Origin: Agrobacterium vitis
GTDB taxonomy: Bacteria > Pseudomonadota > Alphaproteobacteria > Rhizobiales > Rhizobiaceae
Direction: 5' to 3'
NCBI RefSeq assembly: GCF_037039395.1
Contig: NZ_CP146244.1
Span: forward strand, 744,001-808,000
DNA length: 64,000 nucleotides
The notes beneath the pieces are model-generated. The model saw only the letters and a program-made list of their open reading frames with translations, was not told where the DNA came from and searched no databases. Within the stretch, counting starts at the first letter, position 1, and each line of letters starts with the position of its first letter. The translations under genes and the position numbers were made by a program. Shown piece by piece: positions 1 to 7,281 of the stretch.

Positions 1-192
1 CGGCACGGAGCCCTGAACAGCGCAGCCCTGCGGCGCGGGGCGGGAGGACTGCGCCACCCATCTACAGCGTTGCTCCCTGGGTTCATTCGGACCCGGGGAC
101 AAAAACACTGTAATTATAGGGTTTTGCAGTGAAGTTTAATAGACAGAACATGATACGGGCGCTGTAACGTTCAGCGTGGAGAGGAGGGCCTG
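1..192. other. Leading non-assigned stretch and promoter region of the monooxygenase gene
   Basis: No convincing gene is visible. The first ~100 bases are very G+C rich and stay open in two forward frames, but the translations look like nothing I recognise; a 3' end of an upstream gene cannot be excluded. From about 100 the sequence becomes A+T richer and should hold the promoter of the gene at 193. An inverted repeat CACTG (106-110) / CAGTG (127-131) with a 16-nt spacer could be a regulator site, but it is short. A good ribosome-binding site, GAGGAGGG, lies at 181-188. Confidence 0.4.
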
Positions 193-1836
193 GTGAACGT
201 CGAGGAACTTGAGACCGAAGTCGAGGTCGTCATTGTCGGGGCGGGTCCAACCGGACTGACCCTGGCCAATCTTCTGGGCGGCATGGGCGTGTCGGTAGCG
301 CTTGTCGAGCGAAACCTGACCACGGTTCAGGAGCCGCGTGCCGTATCCATCGACGATGAGTCGATGCGAACCATGCAGGCCATCGGGTTGGAGGACGCGG
401 TAGAGAAAATCGTGGTGCGCGGCTACGGCTCACGCTATCTTTCGCCGGCTGGCGAGTTGTTTCTGACCGTGGAGCCGACGTCGCGCGATTATGGTTTCGA
501 CAAGCGCAATGCATTTCAACAGCCGGAATTGGAAGCGCTTTTGCGCGAAGGGCTTGCCCGTTATCCCAATGTGATCCAGTTCTTTGGCTGGGATATGCAA
601 ACCTTTTCCCAGAATACAGACTCCGTCACCGTGGAAATCGCCCATGCGGCGAAAGGAAACCGTGTCATCCGAGCGCGCTATATGGTTGCCAGTGACGGAG
701 GACGTTCCCCGACACGTGGAAAACTCGGCGTCCATCTTGTCGGCTCCACCTTTGTGGAGCGTTGGCTAATTGTCGATCTGGTTCGGACGGAAAATCGTTT
801 TCGCCATACGCAGGTCCATTGCGATCCTGCTCGCCCGTGCATATCGCTGCCCGGTCCGGACAATATCCGTCGCTACGAATTCATGCTGCACACCAATGAG
901 GATGAGAAGGACGCGACTGAGGAGGCCTTTGTCCGTGGCCTTCTGGAGCGTGTTGGACCTGACCGGGATTGTGAATTTCGCCGCGTGCGGGTCTATACAT
1001 TCCATGCCCGTCTGGCCGATCGCTGGCGGGACGGCAATATCTTTCTCGCCGGTGATGCCGCGCATTTGACGCCTCCATTTGCCGGGCAGGGAATGAATAG
1101 CGGCCTGCGCGATGCACATAATCTGGCCTGGAAACTGGCGGAAGCATTGCGTGGCGATATGCCATCCGATTTCCTGGATAGCTACGAGATTGAGCGGCGG
1201 CCGCATGCTTGGGAAATGATAGCATTGGCGTTGCGCATGGGGCAGGTGATGATGCCGGAAAATGGCATCAAGGCCCTTTTGACCCGCGCAGCCTTTCGTA
1301 TCCTTGGCCTCTATCCGCCTGTGCGTGATTATTTCGCCCAGATGCGCTACAAGCCAAAACCGCGCTTCCGTCAGGGACTTCTATGGCCCGACTCCAGACC
1401 GGAGAAGGAAACCATGGTGGGCCGGTTGGTGCCGCAGCCGGTGGTGGAAGACAGCCAAAGGCACCGCGTATTGCTCGATCGCGTCTTGCCGGATGGGCCT
1501 GTTGCTCTGGTCTTTGATGAATTCCCTGACCGTGCTTTGTCCGTCGATGTCATCAGGGCTCTGGAGGCAGCGGGTGCGACCGTGGTCGGTTTGACCCCCG
1601 AATGGATGAATCCCATTGATGGCACGTTCCCGGTTCACCGGGATGTCGGGCGGCTGTTCAGCGCCGGTCCGATGAAATCCTATCTTGGCCATGTGCTCTT
1701 GCTGCGCCGTGACCGGTATATCGCGGCAGCCACGCCGATCGGTGAAGCCCTGCATCTGGTGGAAAAGCTAGGGATGCTCGGTCCACGCCCGGTGATCCGC
1801 GCAGAGGTGAAGAACCCTTTGGCTGCGGCATCCTAG
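193..1836 (+). CDS. mhpA-like: FAD-dependent aromatic-ring monooxygenase, MhpA-like
   Basis: Predicted 547-aa flavoprotein hydroxylase of the PheA/TfdB/MhpA (3-(3-hydroxyphenyl)propionate hydroxylase) group, which adds one oxygen to a phenolic ring using NAD(P)H and O2. Seen: the dinucleotide-binding GxGxxG fingerprint GAGPTG at residues 16-21, a middle SDGGRSPTR motif of the DG type, and the second FAD motif LAGDAAHLTPPFAGQG near residues 285-300. Length is normal for the family (about 540-590). The start is GTG, chosen because GAGGAGGG lies 4-5 nt upstream. No meta-cleavage dioxygenase (mhpB) or hydrolase follows, so the real substrate is uncertain; the neighbouring importer and quinate genes suggest aromatic or alicyclic acid use. 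The family call is firm, the substrate is not. Confidence 0.85.
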   Translation: MNVEELETEVEVVIVGAGPTGLTLANLLGGMGVSVALVERNLTTVQEPRAVSIDDESMRTMQAIGLEDAVEKIVVRGYGSRYLSPAGELFLTVEPTSRDYGFDKRNAFQQPELEALLREGLARYPNVIQFFGWDMQTFSQNTDSVTVEIAHAAKGNRVIRARYMVASDGGRSPTRGKLGVHLVGSTFVERWLIVDLVRTENRFRHTQVHCDPARPCISLPGPDNIRRYEFMLHTNEDEKDATEEAFVRGLLERVGPDRDCEFRRVRVYTFHARLADRWRDGNIFLAGDAAHLTPPFAGQGMNSGLRDAHNLAWKLAEALRGDMPSDFLDSYEIERRPHAWEMIALALRMGQVMMPENGIKALLTRAAFRILGLYPPVRDYFAQMRYKPKPRFRQGLLWPDSRPEKETMVGRLVPQPVVEDSQRHRVLLDRVLPDGPVALVFDEFPDRALSVDVIRALEAAGATVVGLTPEWMNPIDGTFPVHRDVGRLFSAGPMKSYLGHVLLLRRDRYIAAATPIGEALHLVEKLGMLGPRPVIRAEVKNPLAAAS

Positions 1837-1837
1837 G

Positions 1838-1935
1838 GTTTGTCAGGGAACAGTGAAGCCCGGTGTTCCCGAAAAGACAAATGAAAACAAGAGAGACCAG
1901 AGTCTGTCTGGTTCAATCTGAACCTGACAGACTCT
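1838..1935 (+). repeat. RIME-like intergenic double palindrome, copy 1
   Basis: About 98 bp beginning two bases after the monooxygenase stop codon. It has a first arm pair GTTTGTC...GACAAA (near 1838-1880) and a second long palindrome AGAGTCTGTC...GACAGACTCT (to about 1935) whose centre is GGTTC-n5-GAACC. The same architecture recurs at 3707-3803, 7163-7262 and, inverted, 30316-30414. It matches my knowledge of Rhizobium-specific intergenic mosaic elements (RIME), which consist of two large palindromes. It may also act as a transcript 3' end. Confidence 0.75.
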
Positions 1936-2456
1936 AGCGCTTATTGGAAGCCAATCTGCGAGATACCCGCACATCAGCCTGTTGTTGAGCGTCAGTGTCG
2001 AAAGTATGATGCTTTGCCGCAGAAATCCACCAATTCAGTCAGTACGAAAGCGGTTCGTCACATCCTCGCCCATTGTTATAAAATATCATAAAATGATAAT
2101 TGAAATTTTAAATACGAAATTCTATTAGATTTTATGATAATAAACTTGATAAAATGCAGGAATTGATAATAATCGTTCTTGCCGTCGCGGAGAAACTGAG
2201 ACATCGGGAAATGTCGTCAGATAGGCAAGAAGAGGTCCGTGACGACAAGAAAAGACTAGGCCCAAATCTGCAAGACATGCCGTGCCGTTATCGGCGCATG
2301 GCCAGCGATCCAGCATCATCAGTTCACTGAACAATTATGCCTTCGATCGGGTCTGTTTTACGGATTTGTCGGCAGCGTCGTGCCTTTTGCGCTGTCCCTT
2401 TTCGAGGGCTGGCCAAAGGGGGAGGCACAATTGACGATCATTGGTGGAGGAGCGCT
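1936..2456 (+). promoter_or_regulatory. Long A+T-rich control region upstream of the HAAT transporter operon
   Basis: About 520 bases without a convincing gene. The part from 2070 to 2175 is strikingly A+T rich for this genome. It carries the perfect palindrome TATCAT-AAA-ATGATA at 2084-2098 and another A+T inverted repeat (TTTTAT...ATAAAA) near 2132-2157. A further imperfect palindrome sits at 2196-2220: CTGA-GACAT, 6-nt centre, ATGTC-G-TCAG. These look like operator and promoter material for the substrate-binding-protein gene starting at 2457. An open frame reaching upstream to 2337 in the same phase is not used, because the RBS and signal peptide fit 2457. Confidence 0.55.
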
Positions 2457-3677
2457 ATGATGACCGAACTGAAGTTTACACGCCGAGGTGCCCTTGGGTT
2501 GCTTGCTGCTGCGCCATTGGCCGGTTGGGCCGGGCAGGGACGAGCAGCCAGCCAGCCGATCAAGATCGGGCTGGTCTTGACCATGTCCGGTCCGTTCGCA
2601 TCGAGCGGGCAAATCATGGCCAATGCGGCGAAACTCTATCTGGAGACCGAGGGCAAGGCGGTGCTGGGGGATATTCCGGTCGAACTCGTCATCCGCGACG
2701 ACGGCGGTGCCAATCCGGACGTGGCCAAACGGTTGGTGCAGGAACTGGTGACGCGTGACAAGGTGCAATATCTTGGCGGCTTCCAGTGGACGCCTAATGC
2801 CAATGCTATCGCTCCATTGCTGATGAAGGCCAAGATGCCCTGTGTATTGTTCAATGCGGCGGGCGCCAACACCACGCAGCTTGCGCCCTGGTATGTGCGC
2901 ACGGCCTTTACCCATTGGCAGGTGAACCAGCCGCTGGGTGAATGGGCGGCAGGCAAGCGCGGTTTCAAGCGAGCCTACCTGCTGACCACGGATTTTGCCC
3001 CTGGCCACGATGCAGAGGAAGCGTTCACGAAAGGCTTCACATCCAAGGGGGGAGCCATTGTCGCCTCGGTGAAAATGCCGATCCAAAGCACAAATTTCGT
3101 TCCCTTTCTGCTCGCAGCCAAGCAGGAAAAGCCGGATGTGGTCTTTGCGTTCCATCCCGGCGGCGTGCAGGCCTCCGCGTTCATGCGGGCCTATCAGGAA
3201 GCCGATTTGCGCGGCGCGGGCATCCAGTTGATTGGTCCGGGAGACCTGACAAGCGACGAGGAATTGCCGAATATCGGCAATGCTGCGCTGGGCGTCATCA
3301 CGGCTGGCCAATATAGCATGGCCGGTGATCGACCCGCCAATGCCGCTTTTGTCGAGGCCTGGAAAAAGGCCTATACGTTCATGCCCGTCCGGCCCAATTA
3401 TATGGCCGTCGGCGCTTATGATGGCATGCATCTGATCTGCTCGGCCATTGCCGCCACCAAGGGTGGCGCGGATGCGGCGGGTGCCATGGCCGCGATGAAA
3501 ACCTTCAAGACGGAGCAAAGCCCGCGTGGGCCGATTTCGATCGACCCCGAGACGCGCGACATTGTGCAGAATATCTACATCCGTGAAGTGCGCGAGAACA
3601 ACGGCGAGCTTGCCAATGTGGAACTCGAAACCATTCCTGCCGTCAAAGACCCCTGGAAGGTTGAGCATCCTCTCTGA
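2457..3677 (+). CDS. HAAT-type ABC transporter periplasmic substrate-binding protein
   Basis: 406-aa type-I periplasmic binding protein (LivJ/Leu-Ile-Val-BP family) that captures solute for the LivHMGF-type complex encoded downstream. The start ATG-ATG at 2457 is preceded by GGAGG at 2446-2450. It gives an N-terminus with FTRRGALGLLAAAPLAG, a twin-arginine-type signal peptide ending near GRAA. The mature part begins PIKIGLVLTMSGPFASSG, the typical first strand and helix of this fold. Upstream in-frame codons to 2337 are ignored for lack of an RBS. The ligand cannot be read from sequence. The next genes encode the membrane and ATPase parts, and QuiC is convergent downstream, so an aromatic or alicyclic acid is as plausible as an amino acid. 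Confidence 0.88.
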   Translation: MMTELKFTRRGALGLLAAAPLAGWAGQGRAASQPIKIGLVLTMSGPFASSGQIMANAAKLYLETEGKAVLGDIPVELVIRDDGGANPDVAKRLVQELVTRDKVQYLGGFQWTPNANAIAPLLMKAKMPCVLFNAAGANTTQLAPWYVRTAFTHWQVNQPLGEWAAGKRGFKRAYLLTTDFAPGHDAEEAFTKGFTSKGGAIVASVKMPIQSTNFVPFLLAAKQEKPDVVFAFHPGGVQASAFMRAYQEADLRGAGIQLIGPGDLTSDEELPNIGNAALGVITAGQYSMAGDRPANAAFVEAWKKAYTFMPVRPNYMAVGAYDGMHLICSAIAATKGGADAAGAMAAMKTFKTEQSPRGPISIDPETRDIVQNIYIREVRENNGELANVELETIPAVKDPWKVEHPL

Positions 3678-3706
3678 TCTCCGGTCGTTCAGAACGTCCA
3701 GCTAGC

Positions 3707-3803
3707 GTTTGTCAGGAGAGGCTGGAACCCGGATTTCCTGAAAAGACAAACGAAAACAAAGGAAGCGAGGGTCCGTCTGGTTCGATCTGAACCTGACGGA
3801 CTC
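3707..3803 (+). repeat. RIME-like intergenic double palindrome, copy 2
   Basis: Second copy of the element at 1838, same orientation. GTTTGTC at 3707-3713 pairs with GACAAAC about 30 nt on, and a second palindrome GGGTCCGTC...GACGGACTC is centred on GGTTC-n5-GAACC and ends near 3803. It sits inside the transporter operon, between the binding-protein gene and livH. It could therefore be an RNA-stabilising or attenuating hairpin that keeps binding-protein expression above that of the permease. Confidence 0.75.
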
Positions 3804-3851
3804 ATCGGACACATCCCGCAATATTGCCGGATGACAGGGAGGAGGCTTGTG

Positions 3852-4709
3852 ATGACACTGGTGGAAGTCGCGTTCCAGTCGCTTGCCTATGCAAGCGTGC
3901 TTTACCTCATATCCGTCGGCCTGTCGGTAACCCTCGGTCTGATGGGTTTCGTCAATCTGGCGCATGGCGTTTTTGCCATGGCTGGTGGCTATATAGCGGC
4001 TATCGCGATCAGCGTCTGGGGCCTGCCCTGGCCGCTCGTGTTGATCTGCGCTCCCCTTGCTGTCGCACTCCTGGCGGCATTGGCGGAAAAGCTGCTCTAT
4101 GCCCGGCTTTACGGTCGGTCTGAGCTGGATCAGGTTCTCTTCTGCATCGGATTGATCTTCATCATCGGTGCGCTGGCGCGGTTGTTTTTCGGGCCGCTGA
4201 TGCGCCCGGTCGTCATTCCCGCGTTTCTGGCGCAAAATCTGACGGTGGGGCCTTTCTCATTCTATCTCTACAAGCTGGTGGTGATCGGTATCGGTATCCT
4301 CACTGCCGCTTTCATCCTGTTTGTGCTTGAGCGCAGCCGGATCGGCGCCATCATCCGGGCTTCCGTCGAAAACCGGGGCATGGCGGAATCGATCGGCATT
4401 CGCACCAAACATGTGTTCATGGCGACCTTCGCCTTTGGCGGTGCGCTGGCGGCGCTGGGCGGCATGCTGGGGGCTGATGTCTTCGGGCTCAATCCGTCCT
4501 ATGCCTTCGATATTCTCGTCTATGTTCAGATTGTCGTCGCTGTGGCGGGGCTTGGCACGTTGCGAGGCTCTTTCGTCGCAGCGCTTCTGGTCGGCACGGT
4601 CCAAACCGTTTCGGCCTATTATGTGCCGGCTTTTGGCACCGTCATGCTGTTTCTCCTCGTCTTCATCCTGTTGCTGGTCAGACCGCGCGGGCTGTTTGGA
4701 AGGGTATGA
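3852..4709 (+). CDS. livH-like: HAAT-type ABC transporter permease, LivH family
   Basis: 285-aa inner-membrane permease with about eight hydrophobic segments. The N-terminal part TLGLMGFVNLAHGVFAMAGG is the hallmark of LivH (strong NLAHG motif). I chose ATG 3852 rather than the in-frame ATG at 3831 because GGGAGGAGG at about 3838-3845 is correctly spaced only for 3852. The C-terminal VVAVAGLGTLRGSFVAALLVG is the conserved cytoplasmic loop that contacts the ATPase. It precedes the LivM-family gene by a few bases and forms one transcription unit with livM, livG and livF. Confidence 0.9.
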   Translation: MTLVEVAFQSLAYASVLYLISVGLSVTLGLMGFVNLAHGVFAMAGGYIAAIAISVWGLPWPLVLICAPLAVALLAALAEKLLYARLYGRSELDQVLFCIGLIFIIGALARLFFGPLMRPVVIPAFLAQNLTVGPFSFYLYKLVVIGIGILTAAFILFVLERSRIGAIIRASVENRGMAESIGIRTKHVFMATFAFGGALAALGGMLGADVFGLNPSYAFDILVYVQIVVAVAGLGTLRGSFVAALLVGTVQTVSAYYVPAFGTVMLFLLVFILLLVRPRGLFGRV

Positions 4710-4718
4710 AGATTGAAA

Positions 4719-5717
4719 ATGTCAGATCGCTCCACTCTTGTCTCTCCACCGTCCACATTTGCCGGCTTCTTGCGACGCAAGCATGGTTTTAATCCGGCTG
4801 ATGGGCTGATCGTCCTTGCGTTGGCGCTGGTGCCGCTGCTCGGCGACGATTATTACGCGCTCGGTGCCCAAGTCCTCGTGACGGTTATCTTCGCCTTGTC
4901 CCTCGATCTTCTGGTCGGCTATGCCGGGATCGTCACGCTGGGCCACGCCGCGTTTTTCGGGGTTGGCGCCTATGCCACCGGCATTGCCTCCAAATACGGC
5001 TGGGGCGAGCCATTGAGCGGCCTGTTGATCGGTGCAATGGCAGCCGGGCTGGTAGGCGCGGTGGTTGGAGCCATTGTTTTACGCACGGCACGCTTCACCT
5101 TGCTGATGCTGACGCTCTGCACGGTGTTTCTATTTGGCGAGATCGCCAACAAGGCGACCTGGCTGACCGGAGGCGTCGATGGCTTGGTGGGCATGGAGAC
5201 CTGGCCGGTTTTGGGCCTTTATGAATTCGATCTGCTTGGTCAGGTCGGTTATTGGTTCTCGGCCCTTGTCTTTCTGCTTGTCTGGCTTGGGGTGCGCCGA
5301 CTGGTACATTCGCCTTTTGGACAATCGATCATGGCGATCCGCGACAATCCCGGTCGCGCCGCTGCAATCGGCATCGCGGTCCGGCCGCGCACATTGCTGA
5401 TCTTCGTCATCTCCTGCTTGCTGGCCGGGCTCGCTGGTGCCCTGCAAGCCGAGGTCAATCAATTCGTTGGCCTGAAGGATATGAGTTTTGAACTGTCGGC
5501 AACTATTCTTGTGATGTTGGCGCTTGGTGGTTCAGGGCGGCTTTACGGCGCGATTATTGGACCTGCTGTCTATCTCATCGCCCAGGACATCTTGTCGAAA
5601 GACAATCCTGTCATGTGGCAGCTCTGGCTGGGGATCATCCTCGTGGTGCTCGTTCTGTTCGCACCGGGGGGTATTACGCGGATTTTGGCTCAACTGCGCG
5701 GAAGGATCGGTCGATGA
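4719..5717 (+). CDS. livM-like: HAAT-type ABC transporter permease, LivM family
   Basis: 332-aa second permease of the same importer. It has the LivM signature DLLVGYAGIVTLGHAAFFGVGAY near residues 65-90 and the ATPase-coupling segment AIRDNPGRAAAIGI near 210. A TTG codon at 4713 is in frame, but ATG 4719 is the simpler start; spacing to the livH stop is nine bases. The stop codon overlaps the livG start (ATGA at 5714-5717), which shows translational coupling. Hydrophobicity along the whole length agrees with eight or more membrane spans. Confidence 0.9.
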   Translation: MSDRSTLVSPPSTFAGFLRRKHGFNPADGLIVLALALVPLLGDDYYALGAQVLVTVIFALSLDLLVGYAGIVTLGHAAFFGVGAYATGIASKYGWGEPLSGLLIGAMAAGLVGAVVGAIVLRTARFTLLMLTLCTVFLFGEIANKATWLTGGVDGLVGMETWPVLGLYEFDLLGQVGYWFSALVFLLVWLGVRRLVHSPFGQSIMAIRDNPGRAAAIGIAVRPRTLLIFVISCLLAGLAGALQAEVNQFVGLKDMSFELSATILVMLALGGSGRLYGAIIGPAVYLIAQDILSKDNPVMWQLWLGIILVVLVLFAPGGITRILAQLRGRIGR

Positions 5718-6457
5718 GCGCTTTGCAGCTTGAAAACCTTACCTTGCAATTTGGTGGACTGGTGGTCACCAACAATGTTTCGCTTGTCCTCGAAAAGGGC
5801 GCGCGCCATGCATTGATCGGGCCGAACGGTGCTGGCAAGACGACGCTGATCAATCTCATCACCGGTAGACTGACCCCACGCAAGGGAAGGATATTTCTCG
5901 ACGGTATCGACCTTACGGGCATGGCGCAGCACAAGCGCGTTGGGCTGGGGCTGGTGCGCAATTTCCAGGTCACCAATCTCTTCACCTCCTTCACCGCCCT
6001 GGAAAATATTGCGCTTGCGATTGGCGAACGTGAGGGTTTTGGGCTTTCCGTAGCACGGCATCAGGGCTTTCCGGCAAAAGTGGTGGCGGAAGCTGAAGAG
6101 ATCGCCCGCCGCATGCGCCTCGCCAATGTCCCGCATGTCCCGGTTCGCGATCTGGCCTATGGCCAGCAGCGCCTGGTGGAACTGGCGGTCGCCATGGCCC
6201 TGCGCCCGAAAGTGCTGCTGCTGGATGAGCCGGCTGCGGGCCTGCCTGCGGCGGATCATGAGGTGATCCTCACTATTCTTGACGAATTGCCTGATGACGT
6301 CGCCGTCTTGCTCATCGAACACGATATGCCATTGGTTTTCCGCTTTGCACGGGAGATCACGGTTTTGGCCGAGGGAACCATCATCGCGCGTGGCACGCCA
6401 GAAGAAATTCGTCATGACGCCAATGTCCGTGCCGCTTATCTGGGGAACCGTTCATGA
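5714..6457 (+). CDS. livG-like: HAAT-type ABC transporter ATPase, LivG family
   Basis: 247-aa ATPase with Walker A GPNGAGKTT, a Q-loop region (NFQVTNLF), an ABC signature in the reduced form LAYGQQRLVE, and Walker B VLLLDEPAAGL. The signature LAYGQ instead of LSGGQ is usual in LivG. A longer frame starting at 5615 lies inside livM and is rejected; ATG 5714 overlaps the livM stop and has GGAAGGA upstream. It forms a heterodimer with the LivF product to drive import. Confidence 0.92.
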   Translation: MSALQLENLTLQFGGLVVTNNVSLVLEKGARHALIGPNGAGKTTLINLITGRLTPRKGRIFLDGIDLTGMAQHKRVGLGLVRNFQVTNLFTSFTALENIALAIGEREGFGLSVARHQGFPAKVVAEAEEIARRMRLANVPHVPVRDLAYGQQRLVELAVAMALRPKVLLLDEPAAGLPAADHEVILTILDELPDDVAVLLIEHDMPLVFRFAREITVLAEGTIIARGTPEEIRHDANVRAAYLGNRS

Positions 6458-7161
6458 CCGCAGACCTGCTCGAAATCAGAAACGTCGTCAGCGGTTACGG
6501 CCCGACCCGTATTATCAATGGCATTGACCTGACCCTCCCCATGGGCGGCGGGCTGGCGCTGCTTGGGCGCAACGGCGCGGGCAAAACCACGCTGCTCTGC
6601 ACCATTGCCGGGCGCTTGCCGCTCAAGGAAGGCAGCATTCGCTTTAACTCTGCGGAAATCGGCGGGCTTTCCCCCAGTCAACGTTGCCGGCTTGGCATAG
6701 GCTTCGTGCCGCAGGAGCGGCAGATTTTTGCCACCTTGAGCGTCGAGGAAAACCTGCGCATTGCCGATCTCCGCCGGGGATGGACGATTGAGCGGGTCTA
6801 CGAGCTTTTTCCCCGCCTTGCAGAGCGCCGGAAAAATGGTGGCAACCAGCTTTCCGGTGGAGAGCAGCAGATGTTGGCAATCGGCCGTGCGCTGATGAGC
6901 CAGCCGACCTGCCTTCTGCTTGATGAGCCTTTCGAGGGCCTGGCTCCTGTTATCGTCGATATGCTGCTTGAAGCGCTGATCAAGCTTCGCAAAGAAAGCG
7001 AAATGTCGATGATCATCGTTGAGCAACATGCCAAACTGGCGCTTGAAATCGCCGAACAGGGCATGGTTATCGAACGCGGCCAGGTCCGCGTCAGCGGTTC
7101 GCGTGAAAGCTTGCTCCAGGATTGGACCGAGATCGAGGATATGCTGGCCGTGACGCATTAA
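6454..7161 (+). CDS. livF-like: HAAT-type ABC transporter ATPase, LivF family
   Basis: 235-aa second ATPase. Walker A is GRNGAGKTT, the signature is LSGGEQQMLAIGRAL, Walker B is CLLLDEPFEGL, and the H-loop region reads IIVEQHAKLAL. The EGLAP motif after Walker B is typical of LivF. The start ATG overlaps the livG stop (ATGA). It is the last gene of the operon; a RIME-like element follows at once and the next gene is convergent, so transcription probably stops in that element. Confidence 0.92.
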   Translation: MTADLLEIRNVVSGYGPTRIINGIDLTLPMGGGLALLGRNGAGKTTLLCTIAGRLPLKEGSIRFNSAEIGGLSPSQRCRLGIGFVPQERQIFATLSVEENLRIADLRRGWTIERVYELFPRLAERRKNGGNQLSGGEQQMLAIGRALMSQPTCLLLDEPFEGLAPVIVDMLLEALIKLRKESEMSMIIVEQHAKLALEIAEQGMVIERGQVRVSGSRESLLQDWTEIEDMLAVTH

Positions 7162-7162
7162 A

Positions 7163-7262
7163 GTTTGCCTTAGGAAAAGCGGGGTTCGATTTCCCGAAAA
7201 GGCAAACAAAAACAAGAGCATTGACGATCTGTCTGGTTCAGATTGAGGCGGACAGATCGTCA
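7163..7262 (+). repeat. RIME-like intergenic double palindrome, copy 3
   Basis: Third copy, between the convergent livF and quiC genes. The first arms are GTTTGCC...GGCAAAC. The second palindrome GACGATCTGTC...GACAGATCGTC is a perfect 11-bp stem around the divergent centre. It fills nearly the whole 120-bp gap and could serve as a bidirectional transcript end. Confidence 0.72.
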
Positions 7263-7281
7263 GCGATAGCGGCAGTCATTC

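Noticed and set aside
1..130. Possible 3' end of an upstream gene
   Set aside because: Two forward frames are open, but neither translation resembles a protein family; not enough sequence to decide.
2358..3668. 436-codon open frame on the minus strand opposite the HAAT binding-protein gene
   Set aside because: Composition follows the third-position G+C bias of the plus-strand gene; no family motif, and the plus-strand protein is clearly real.
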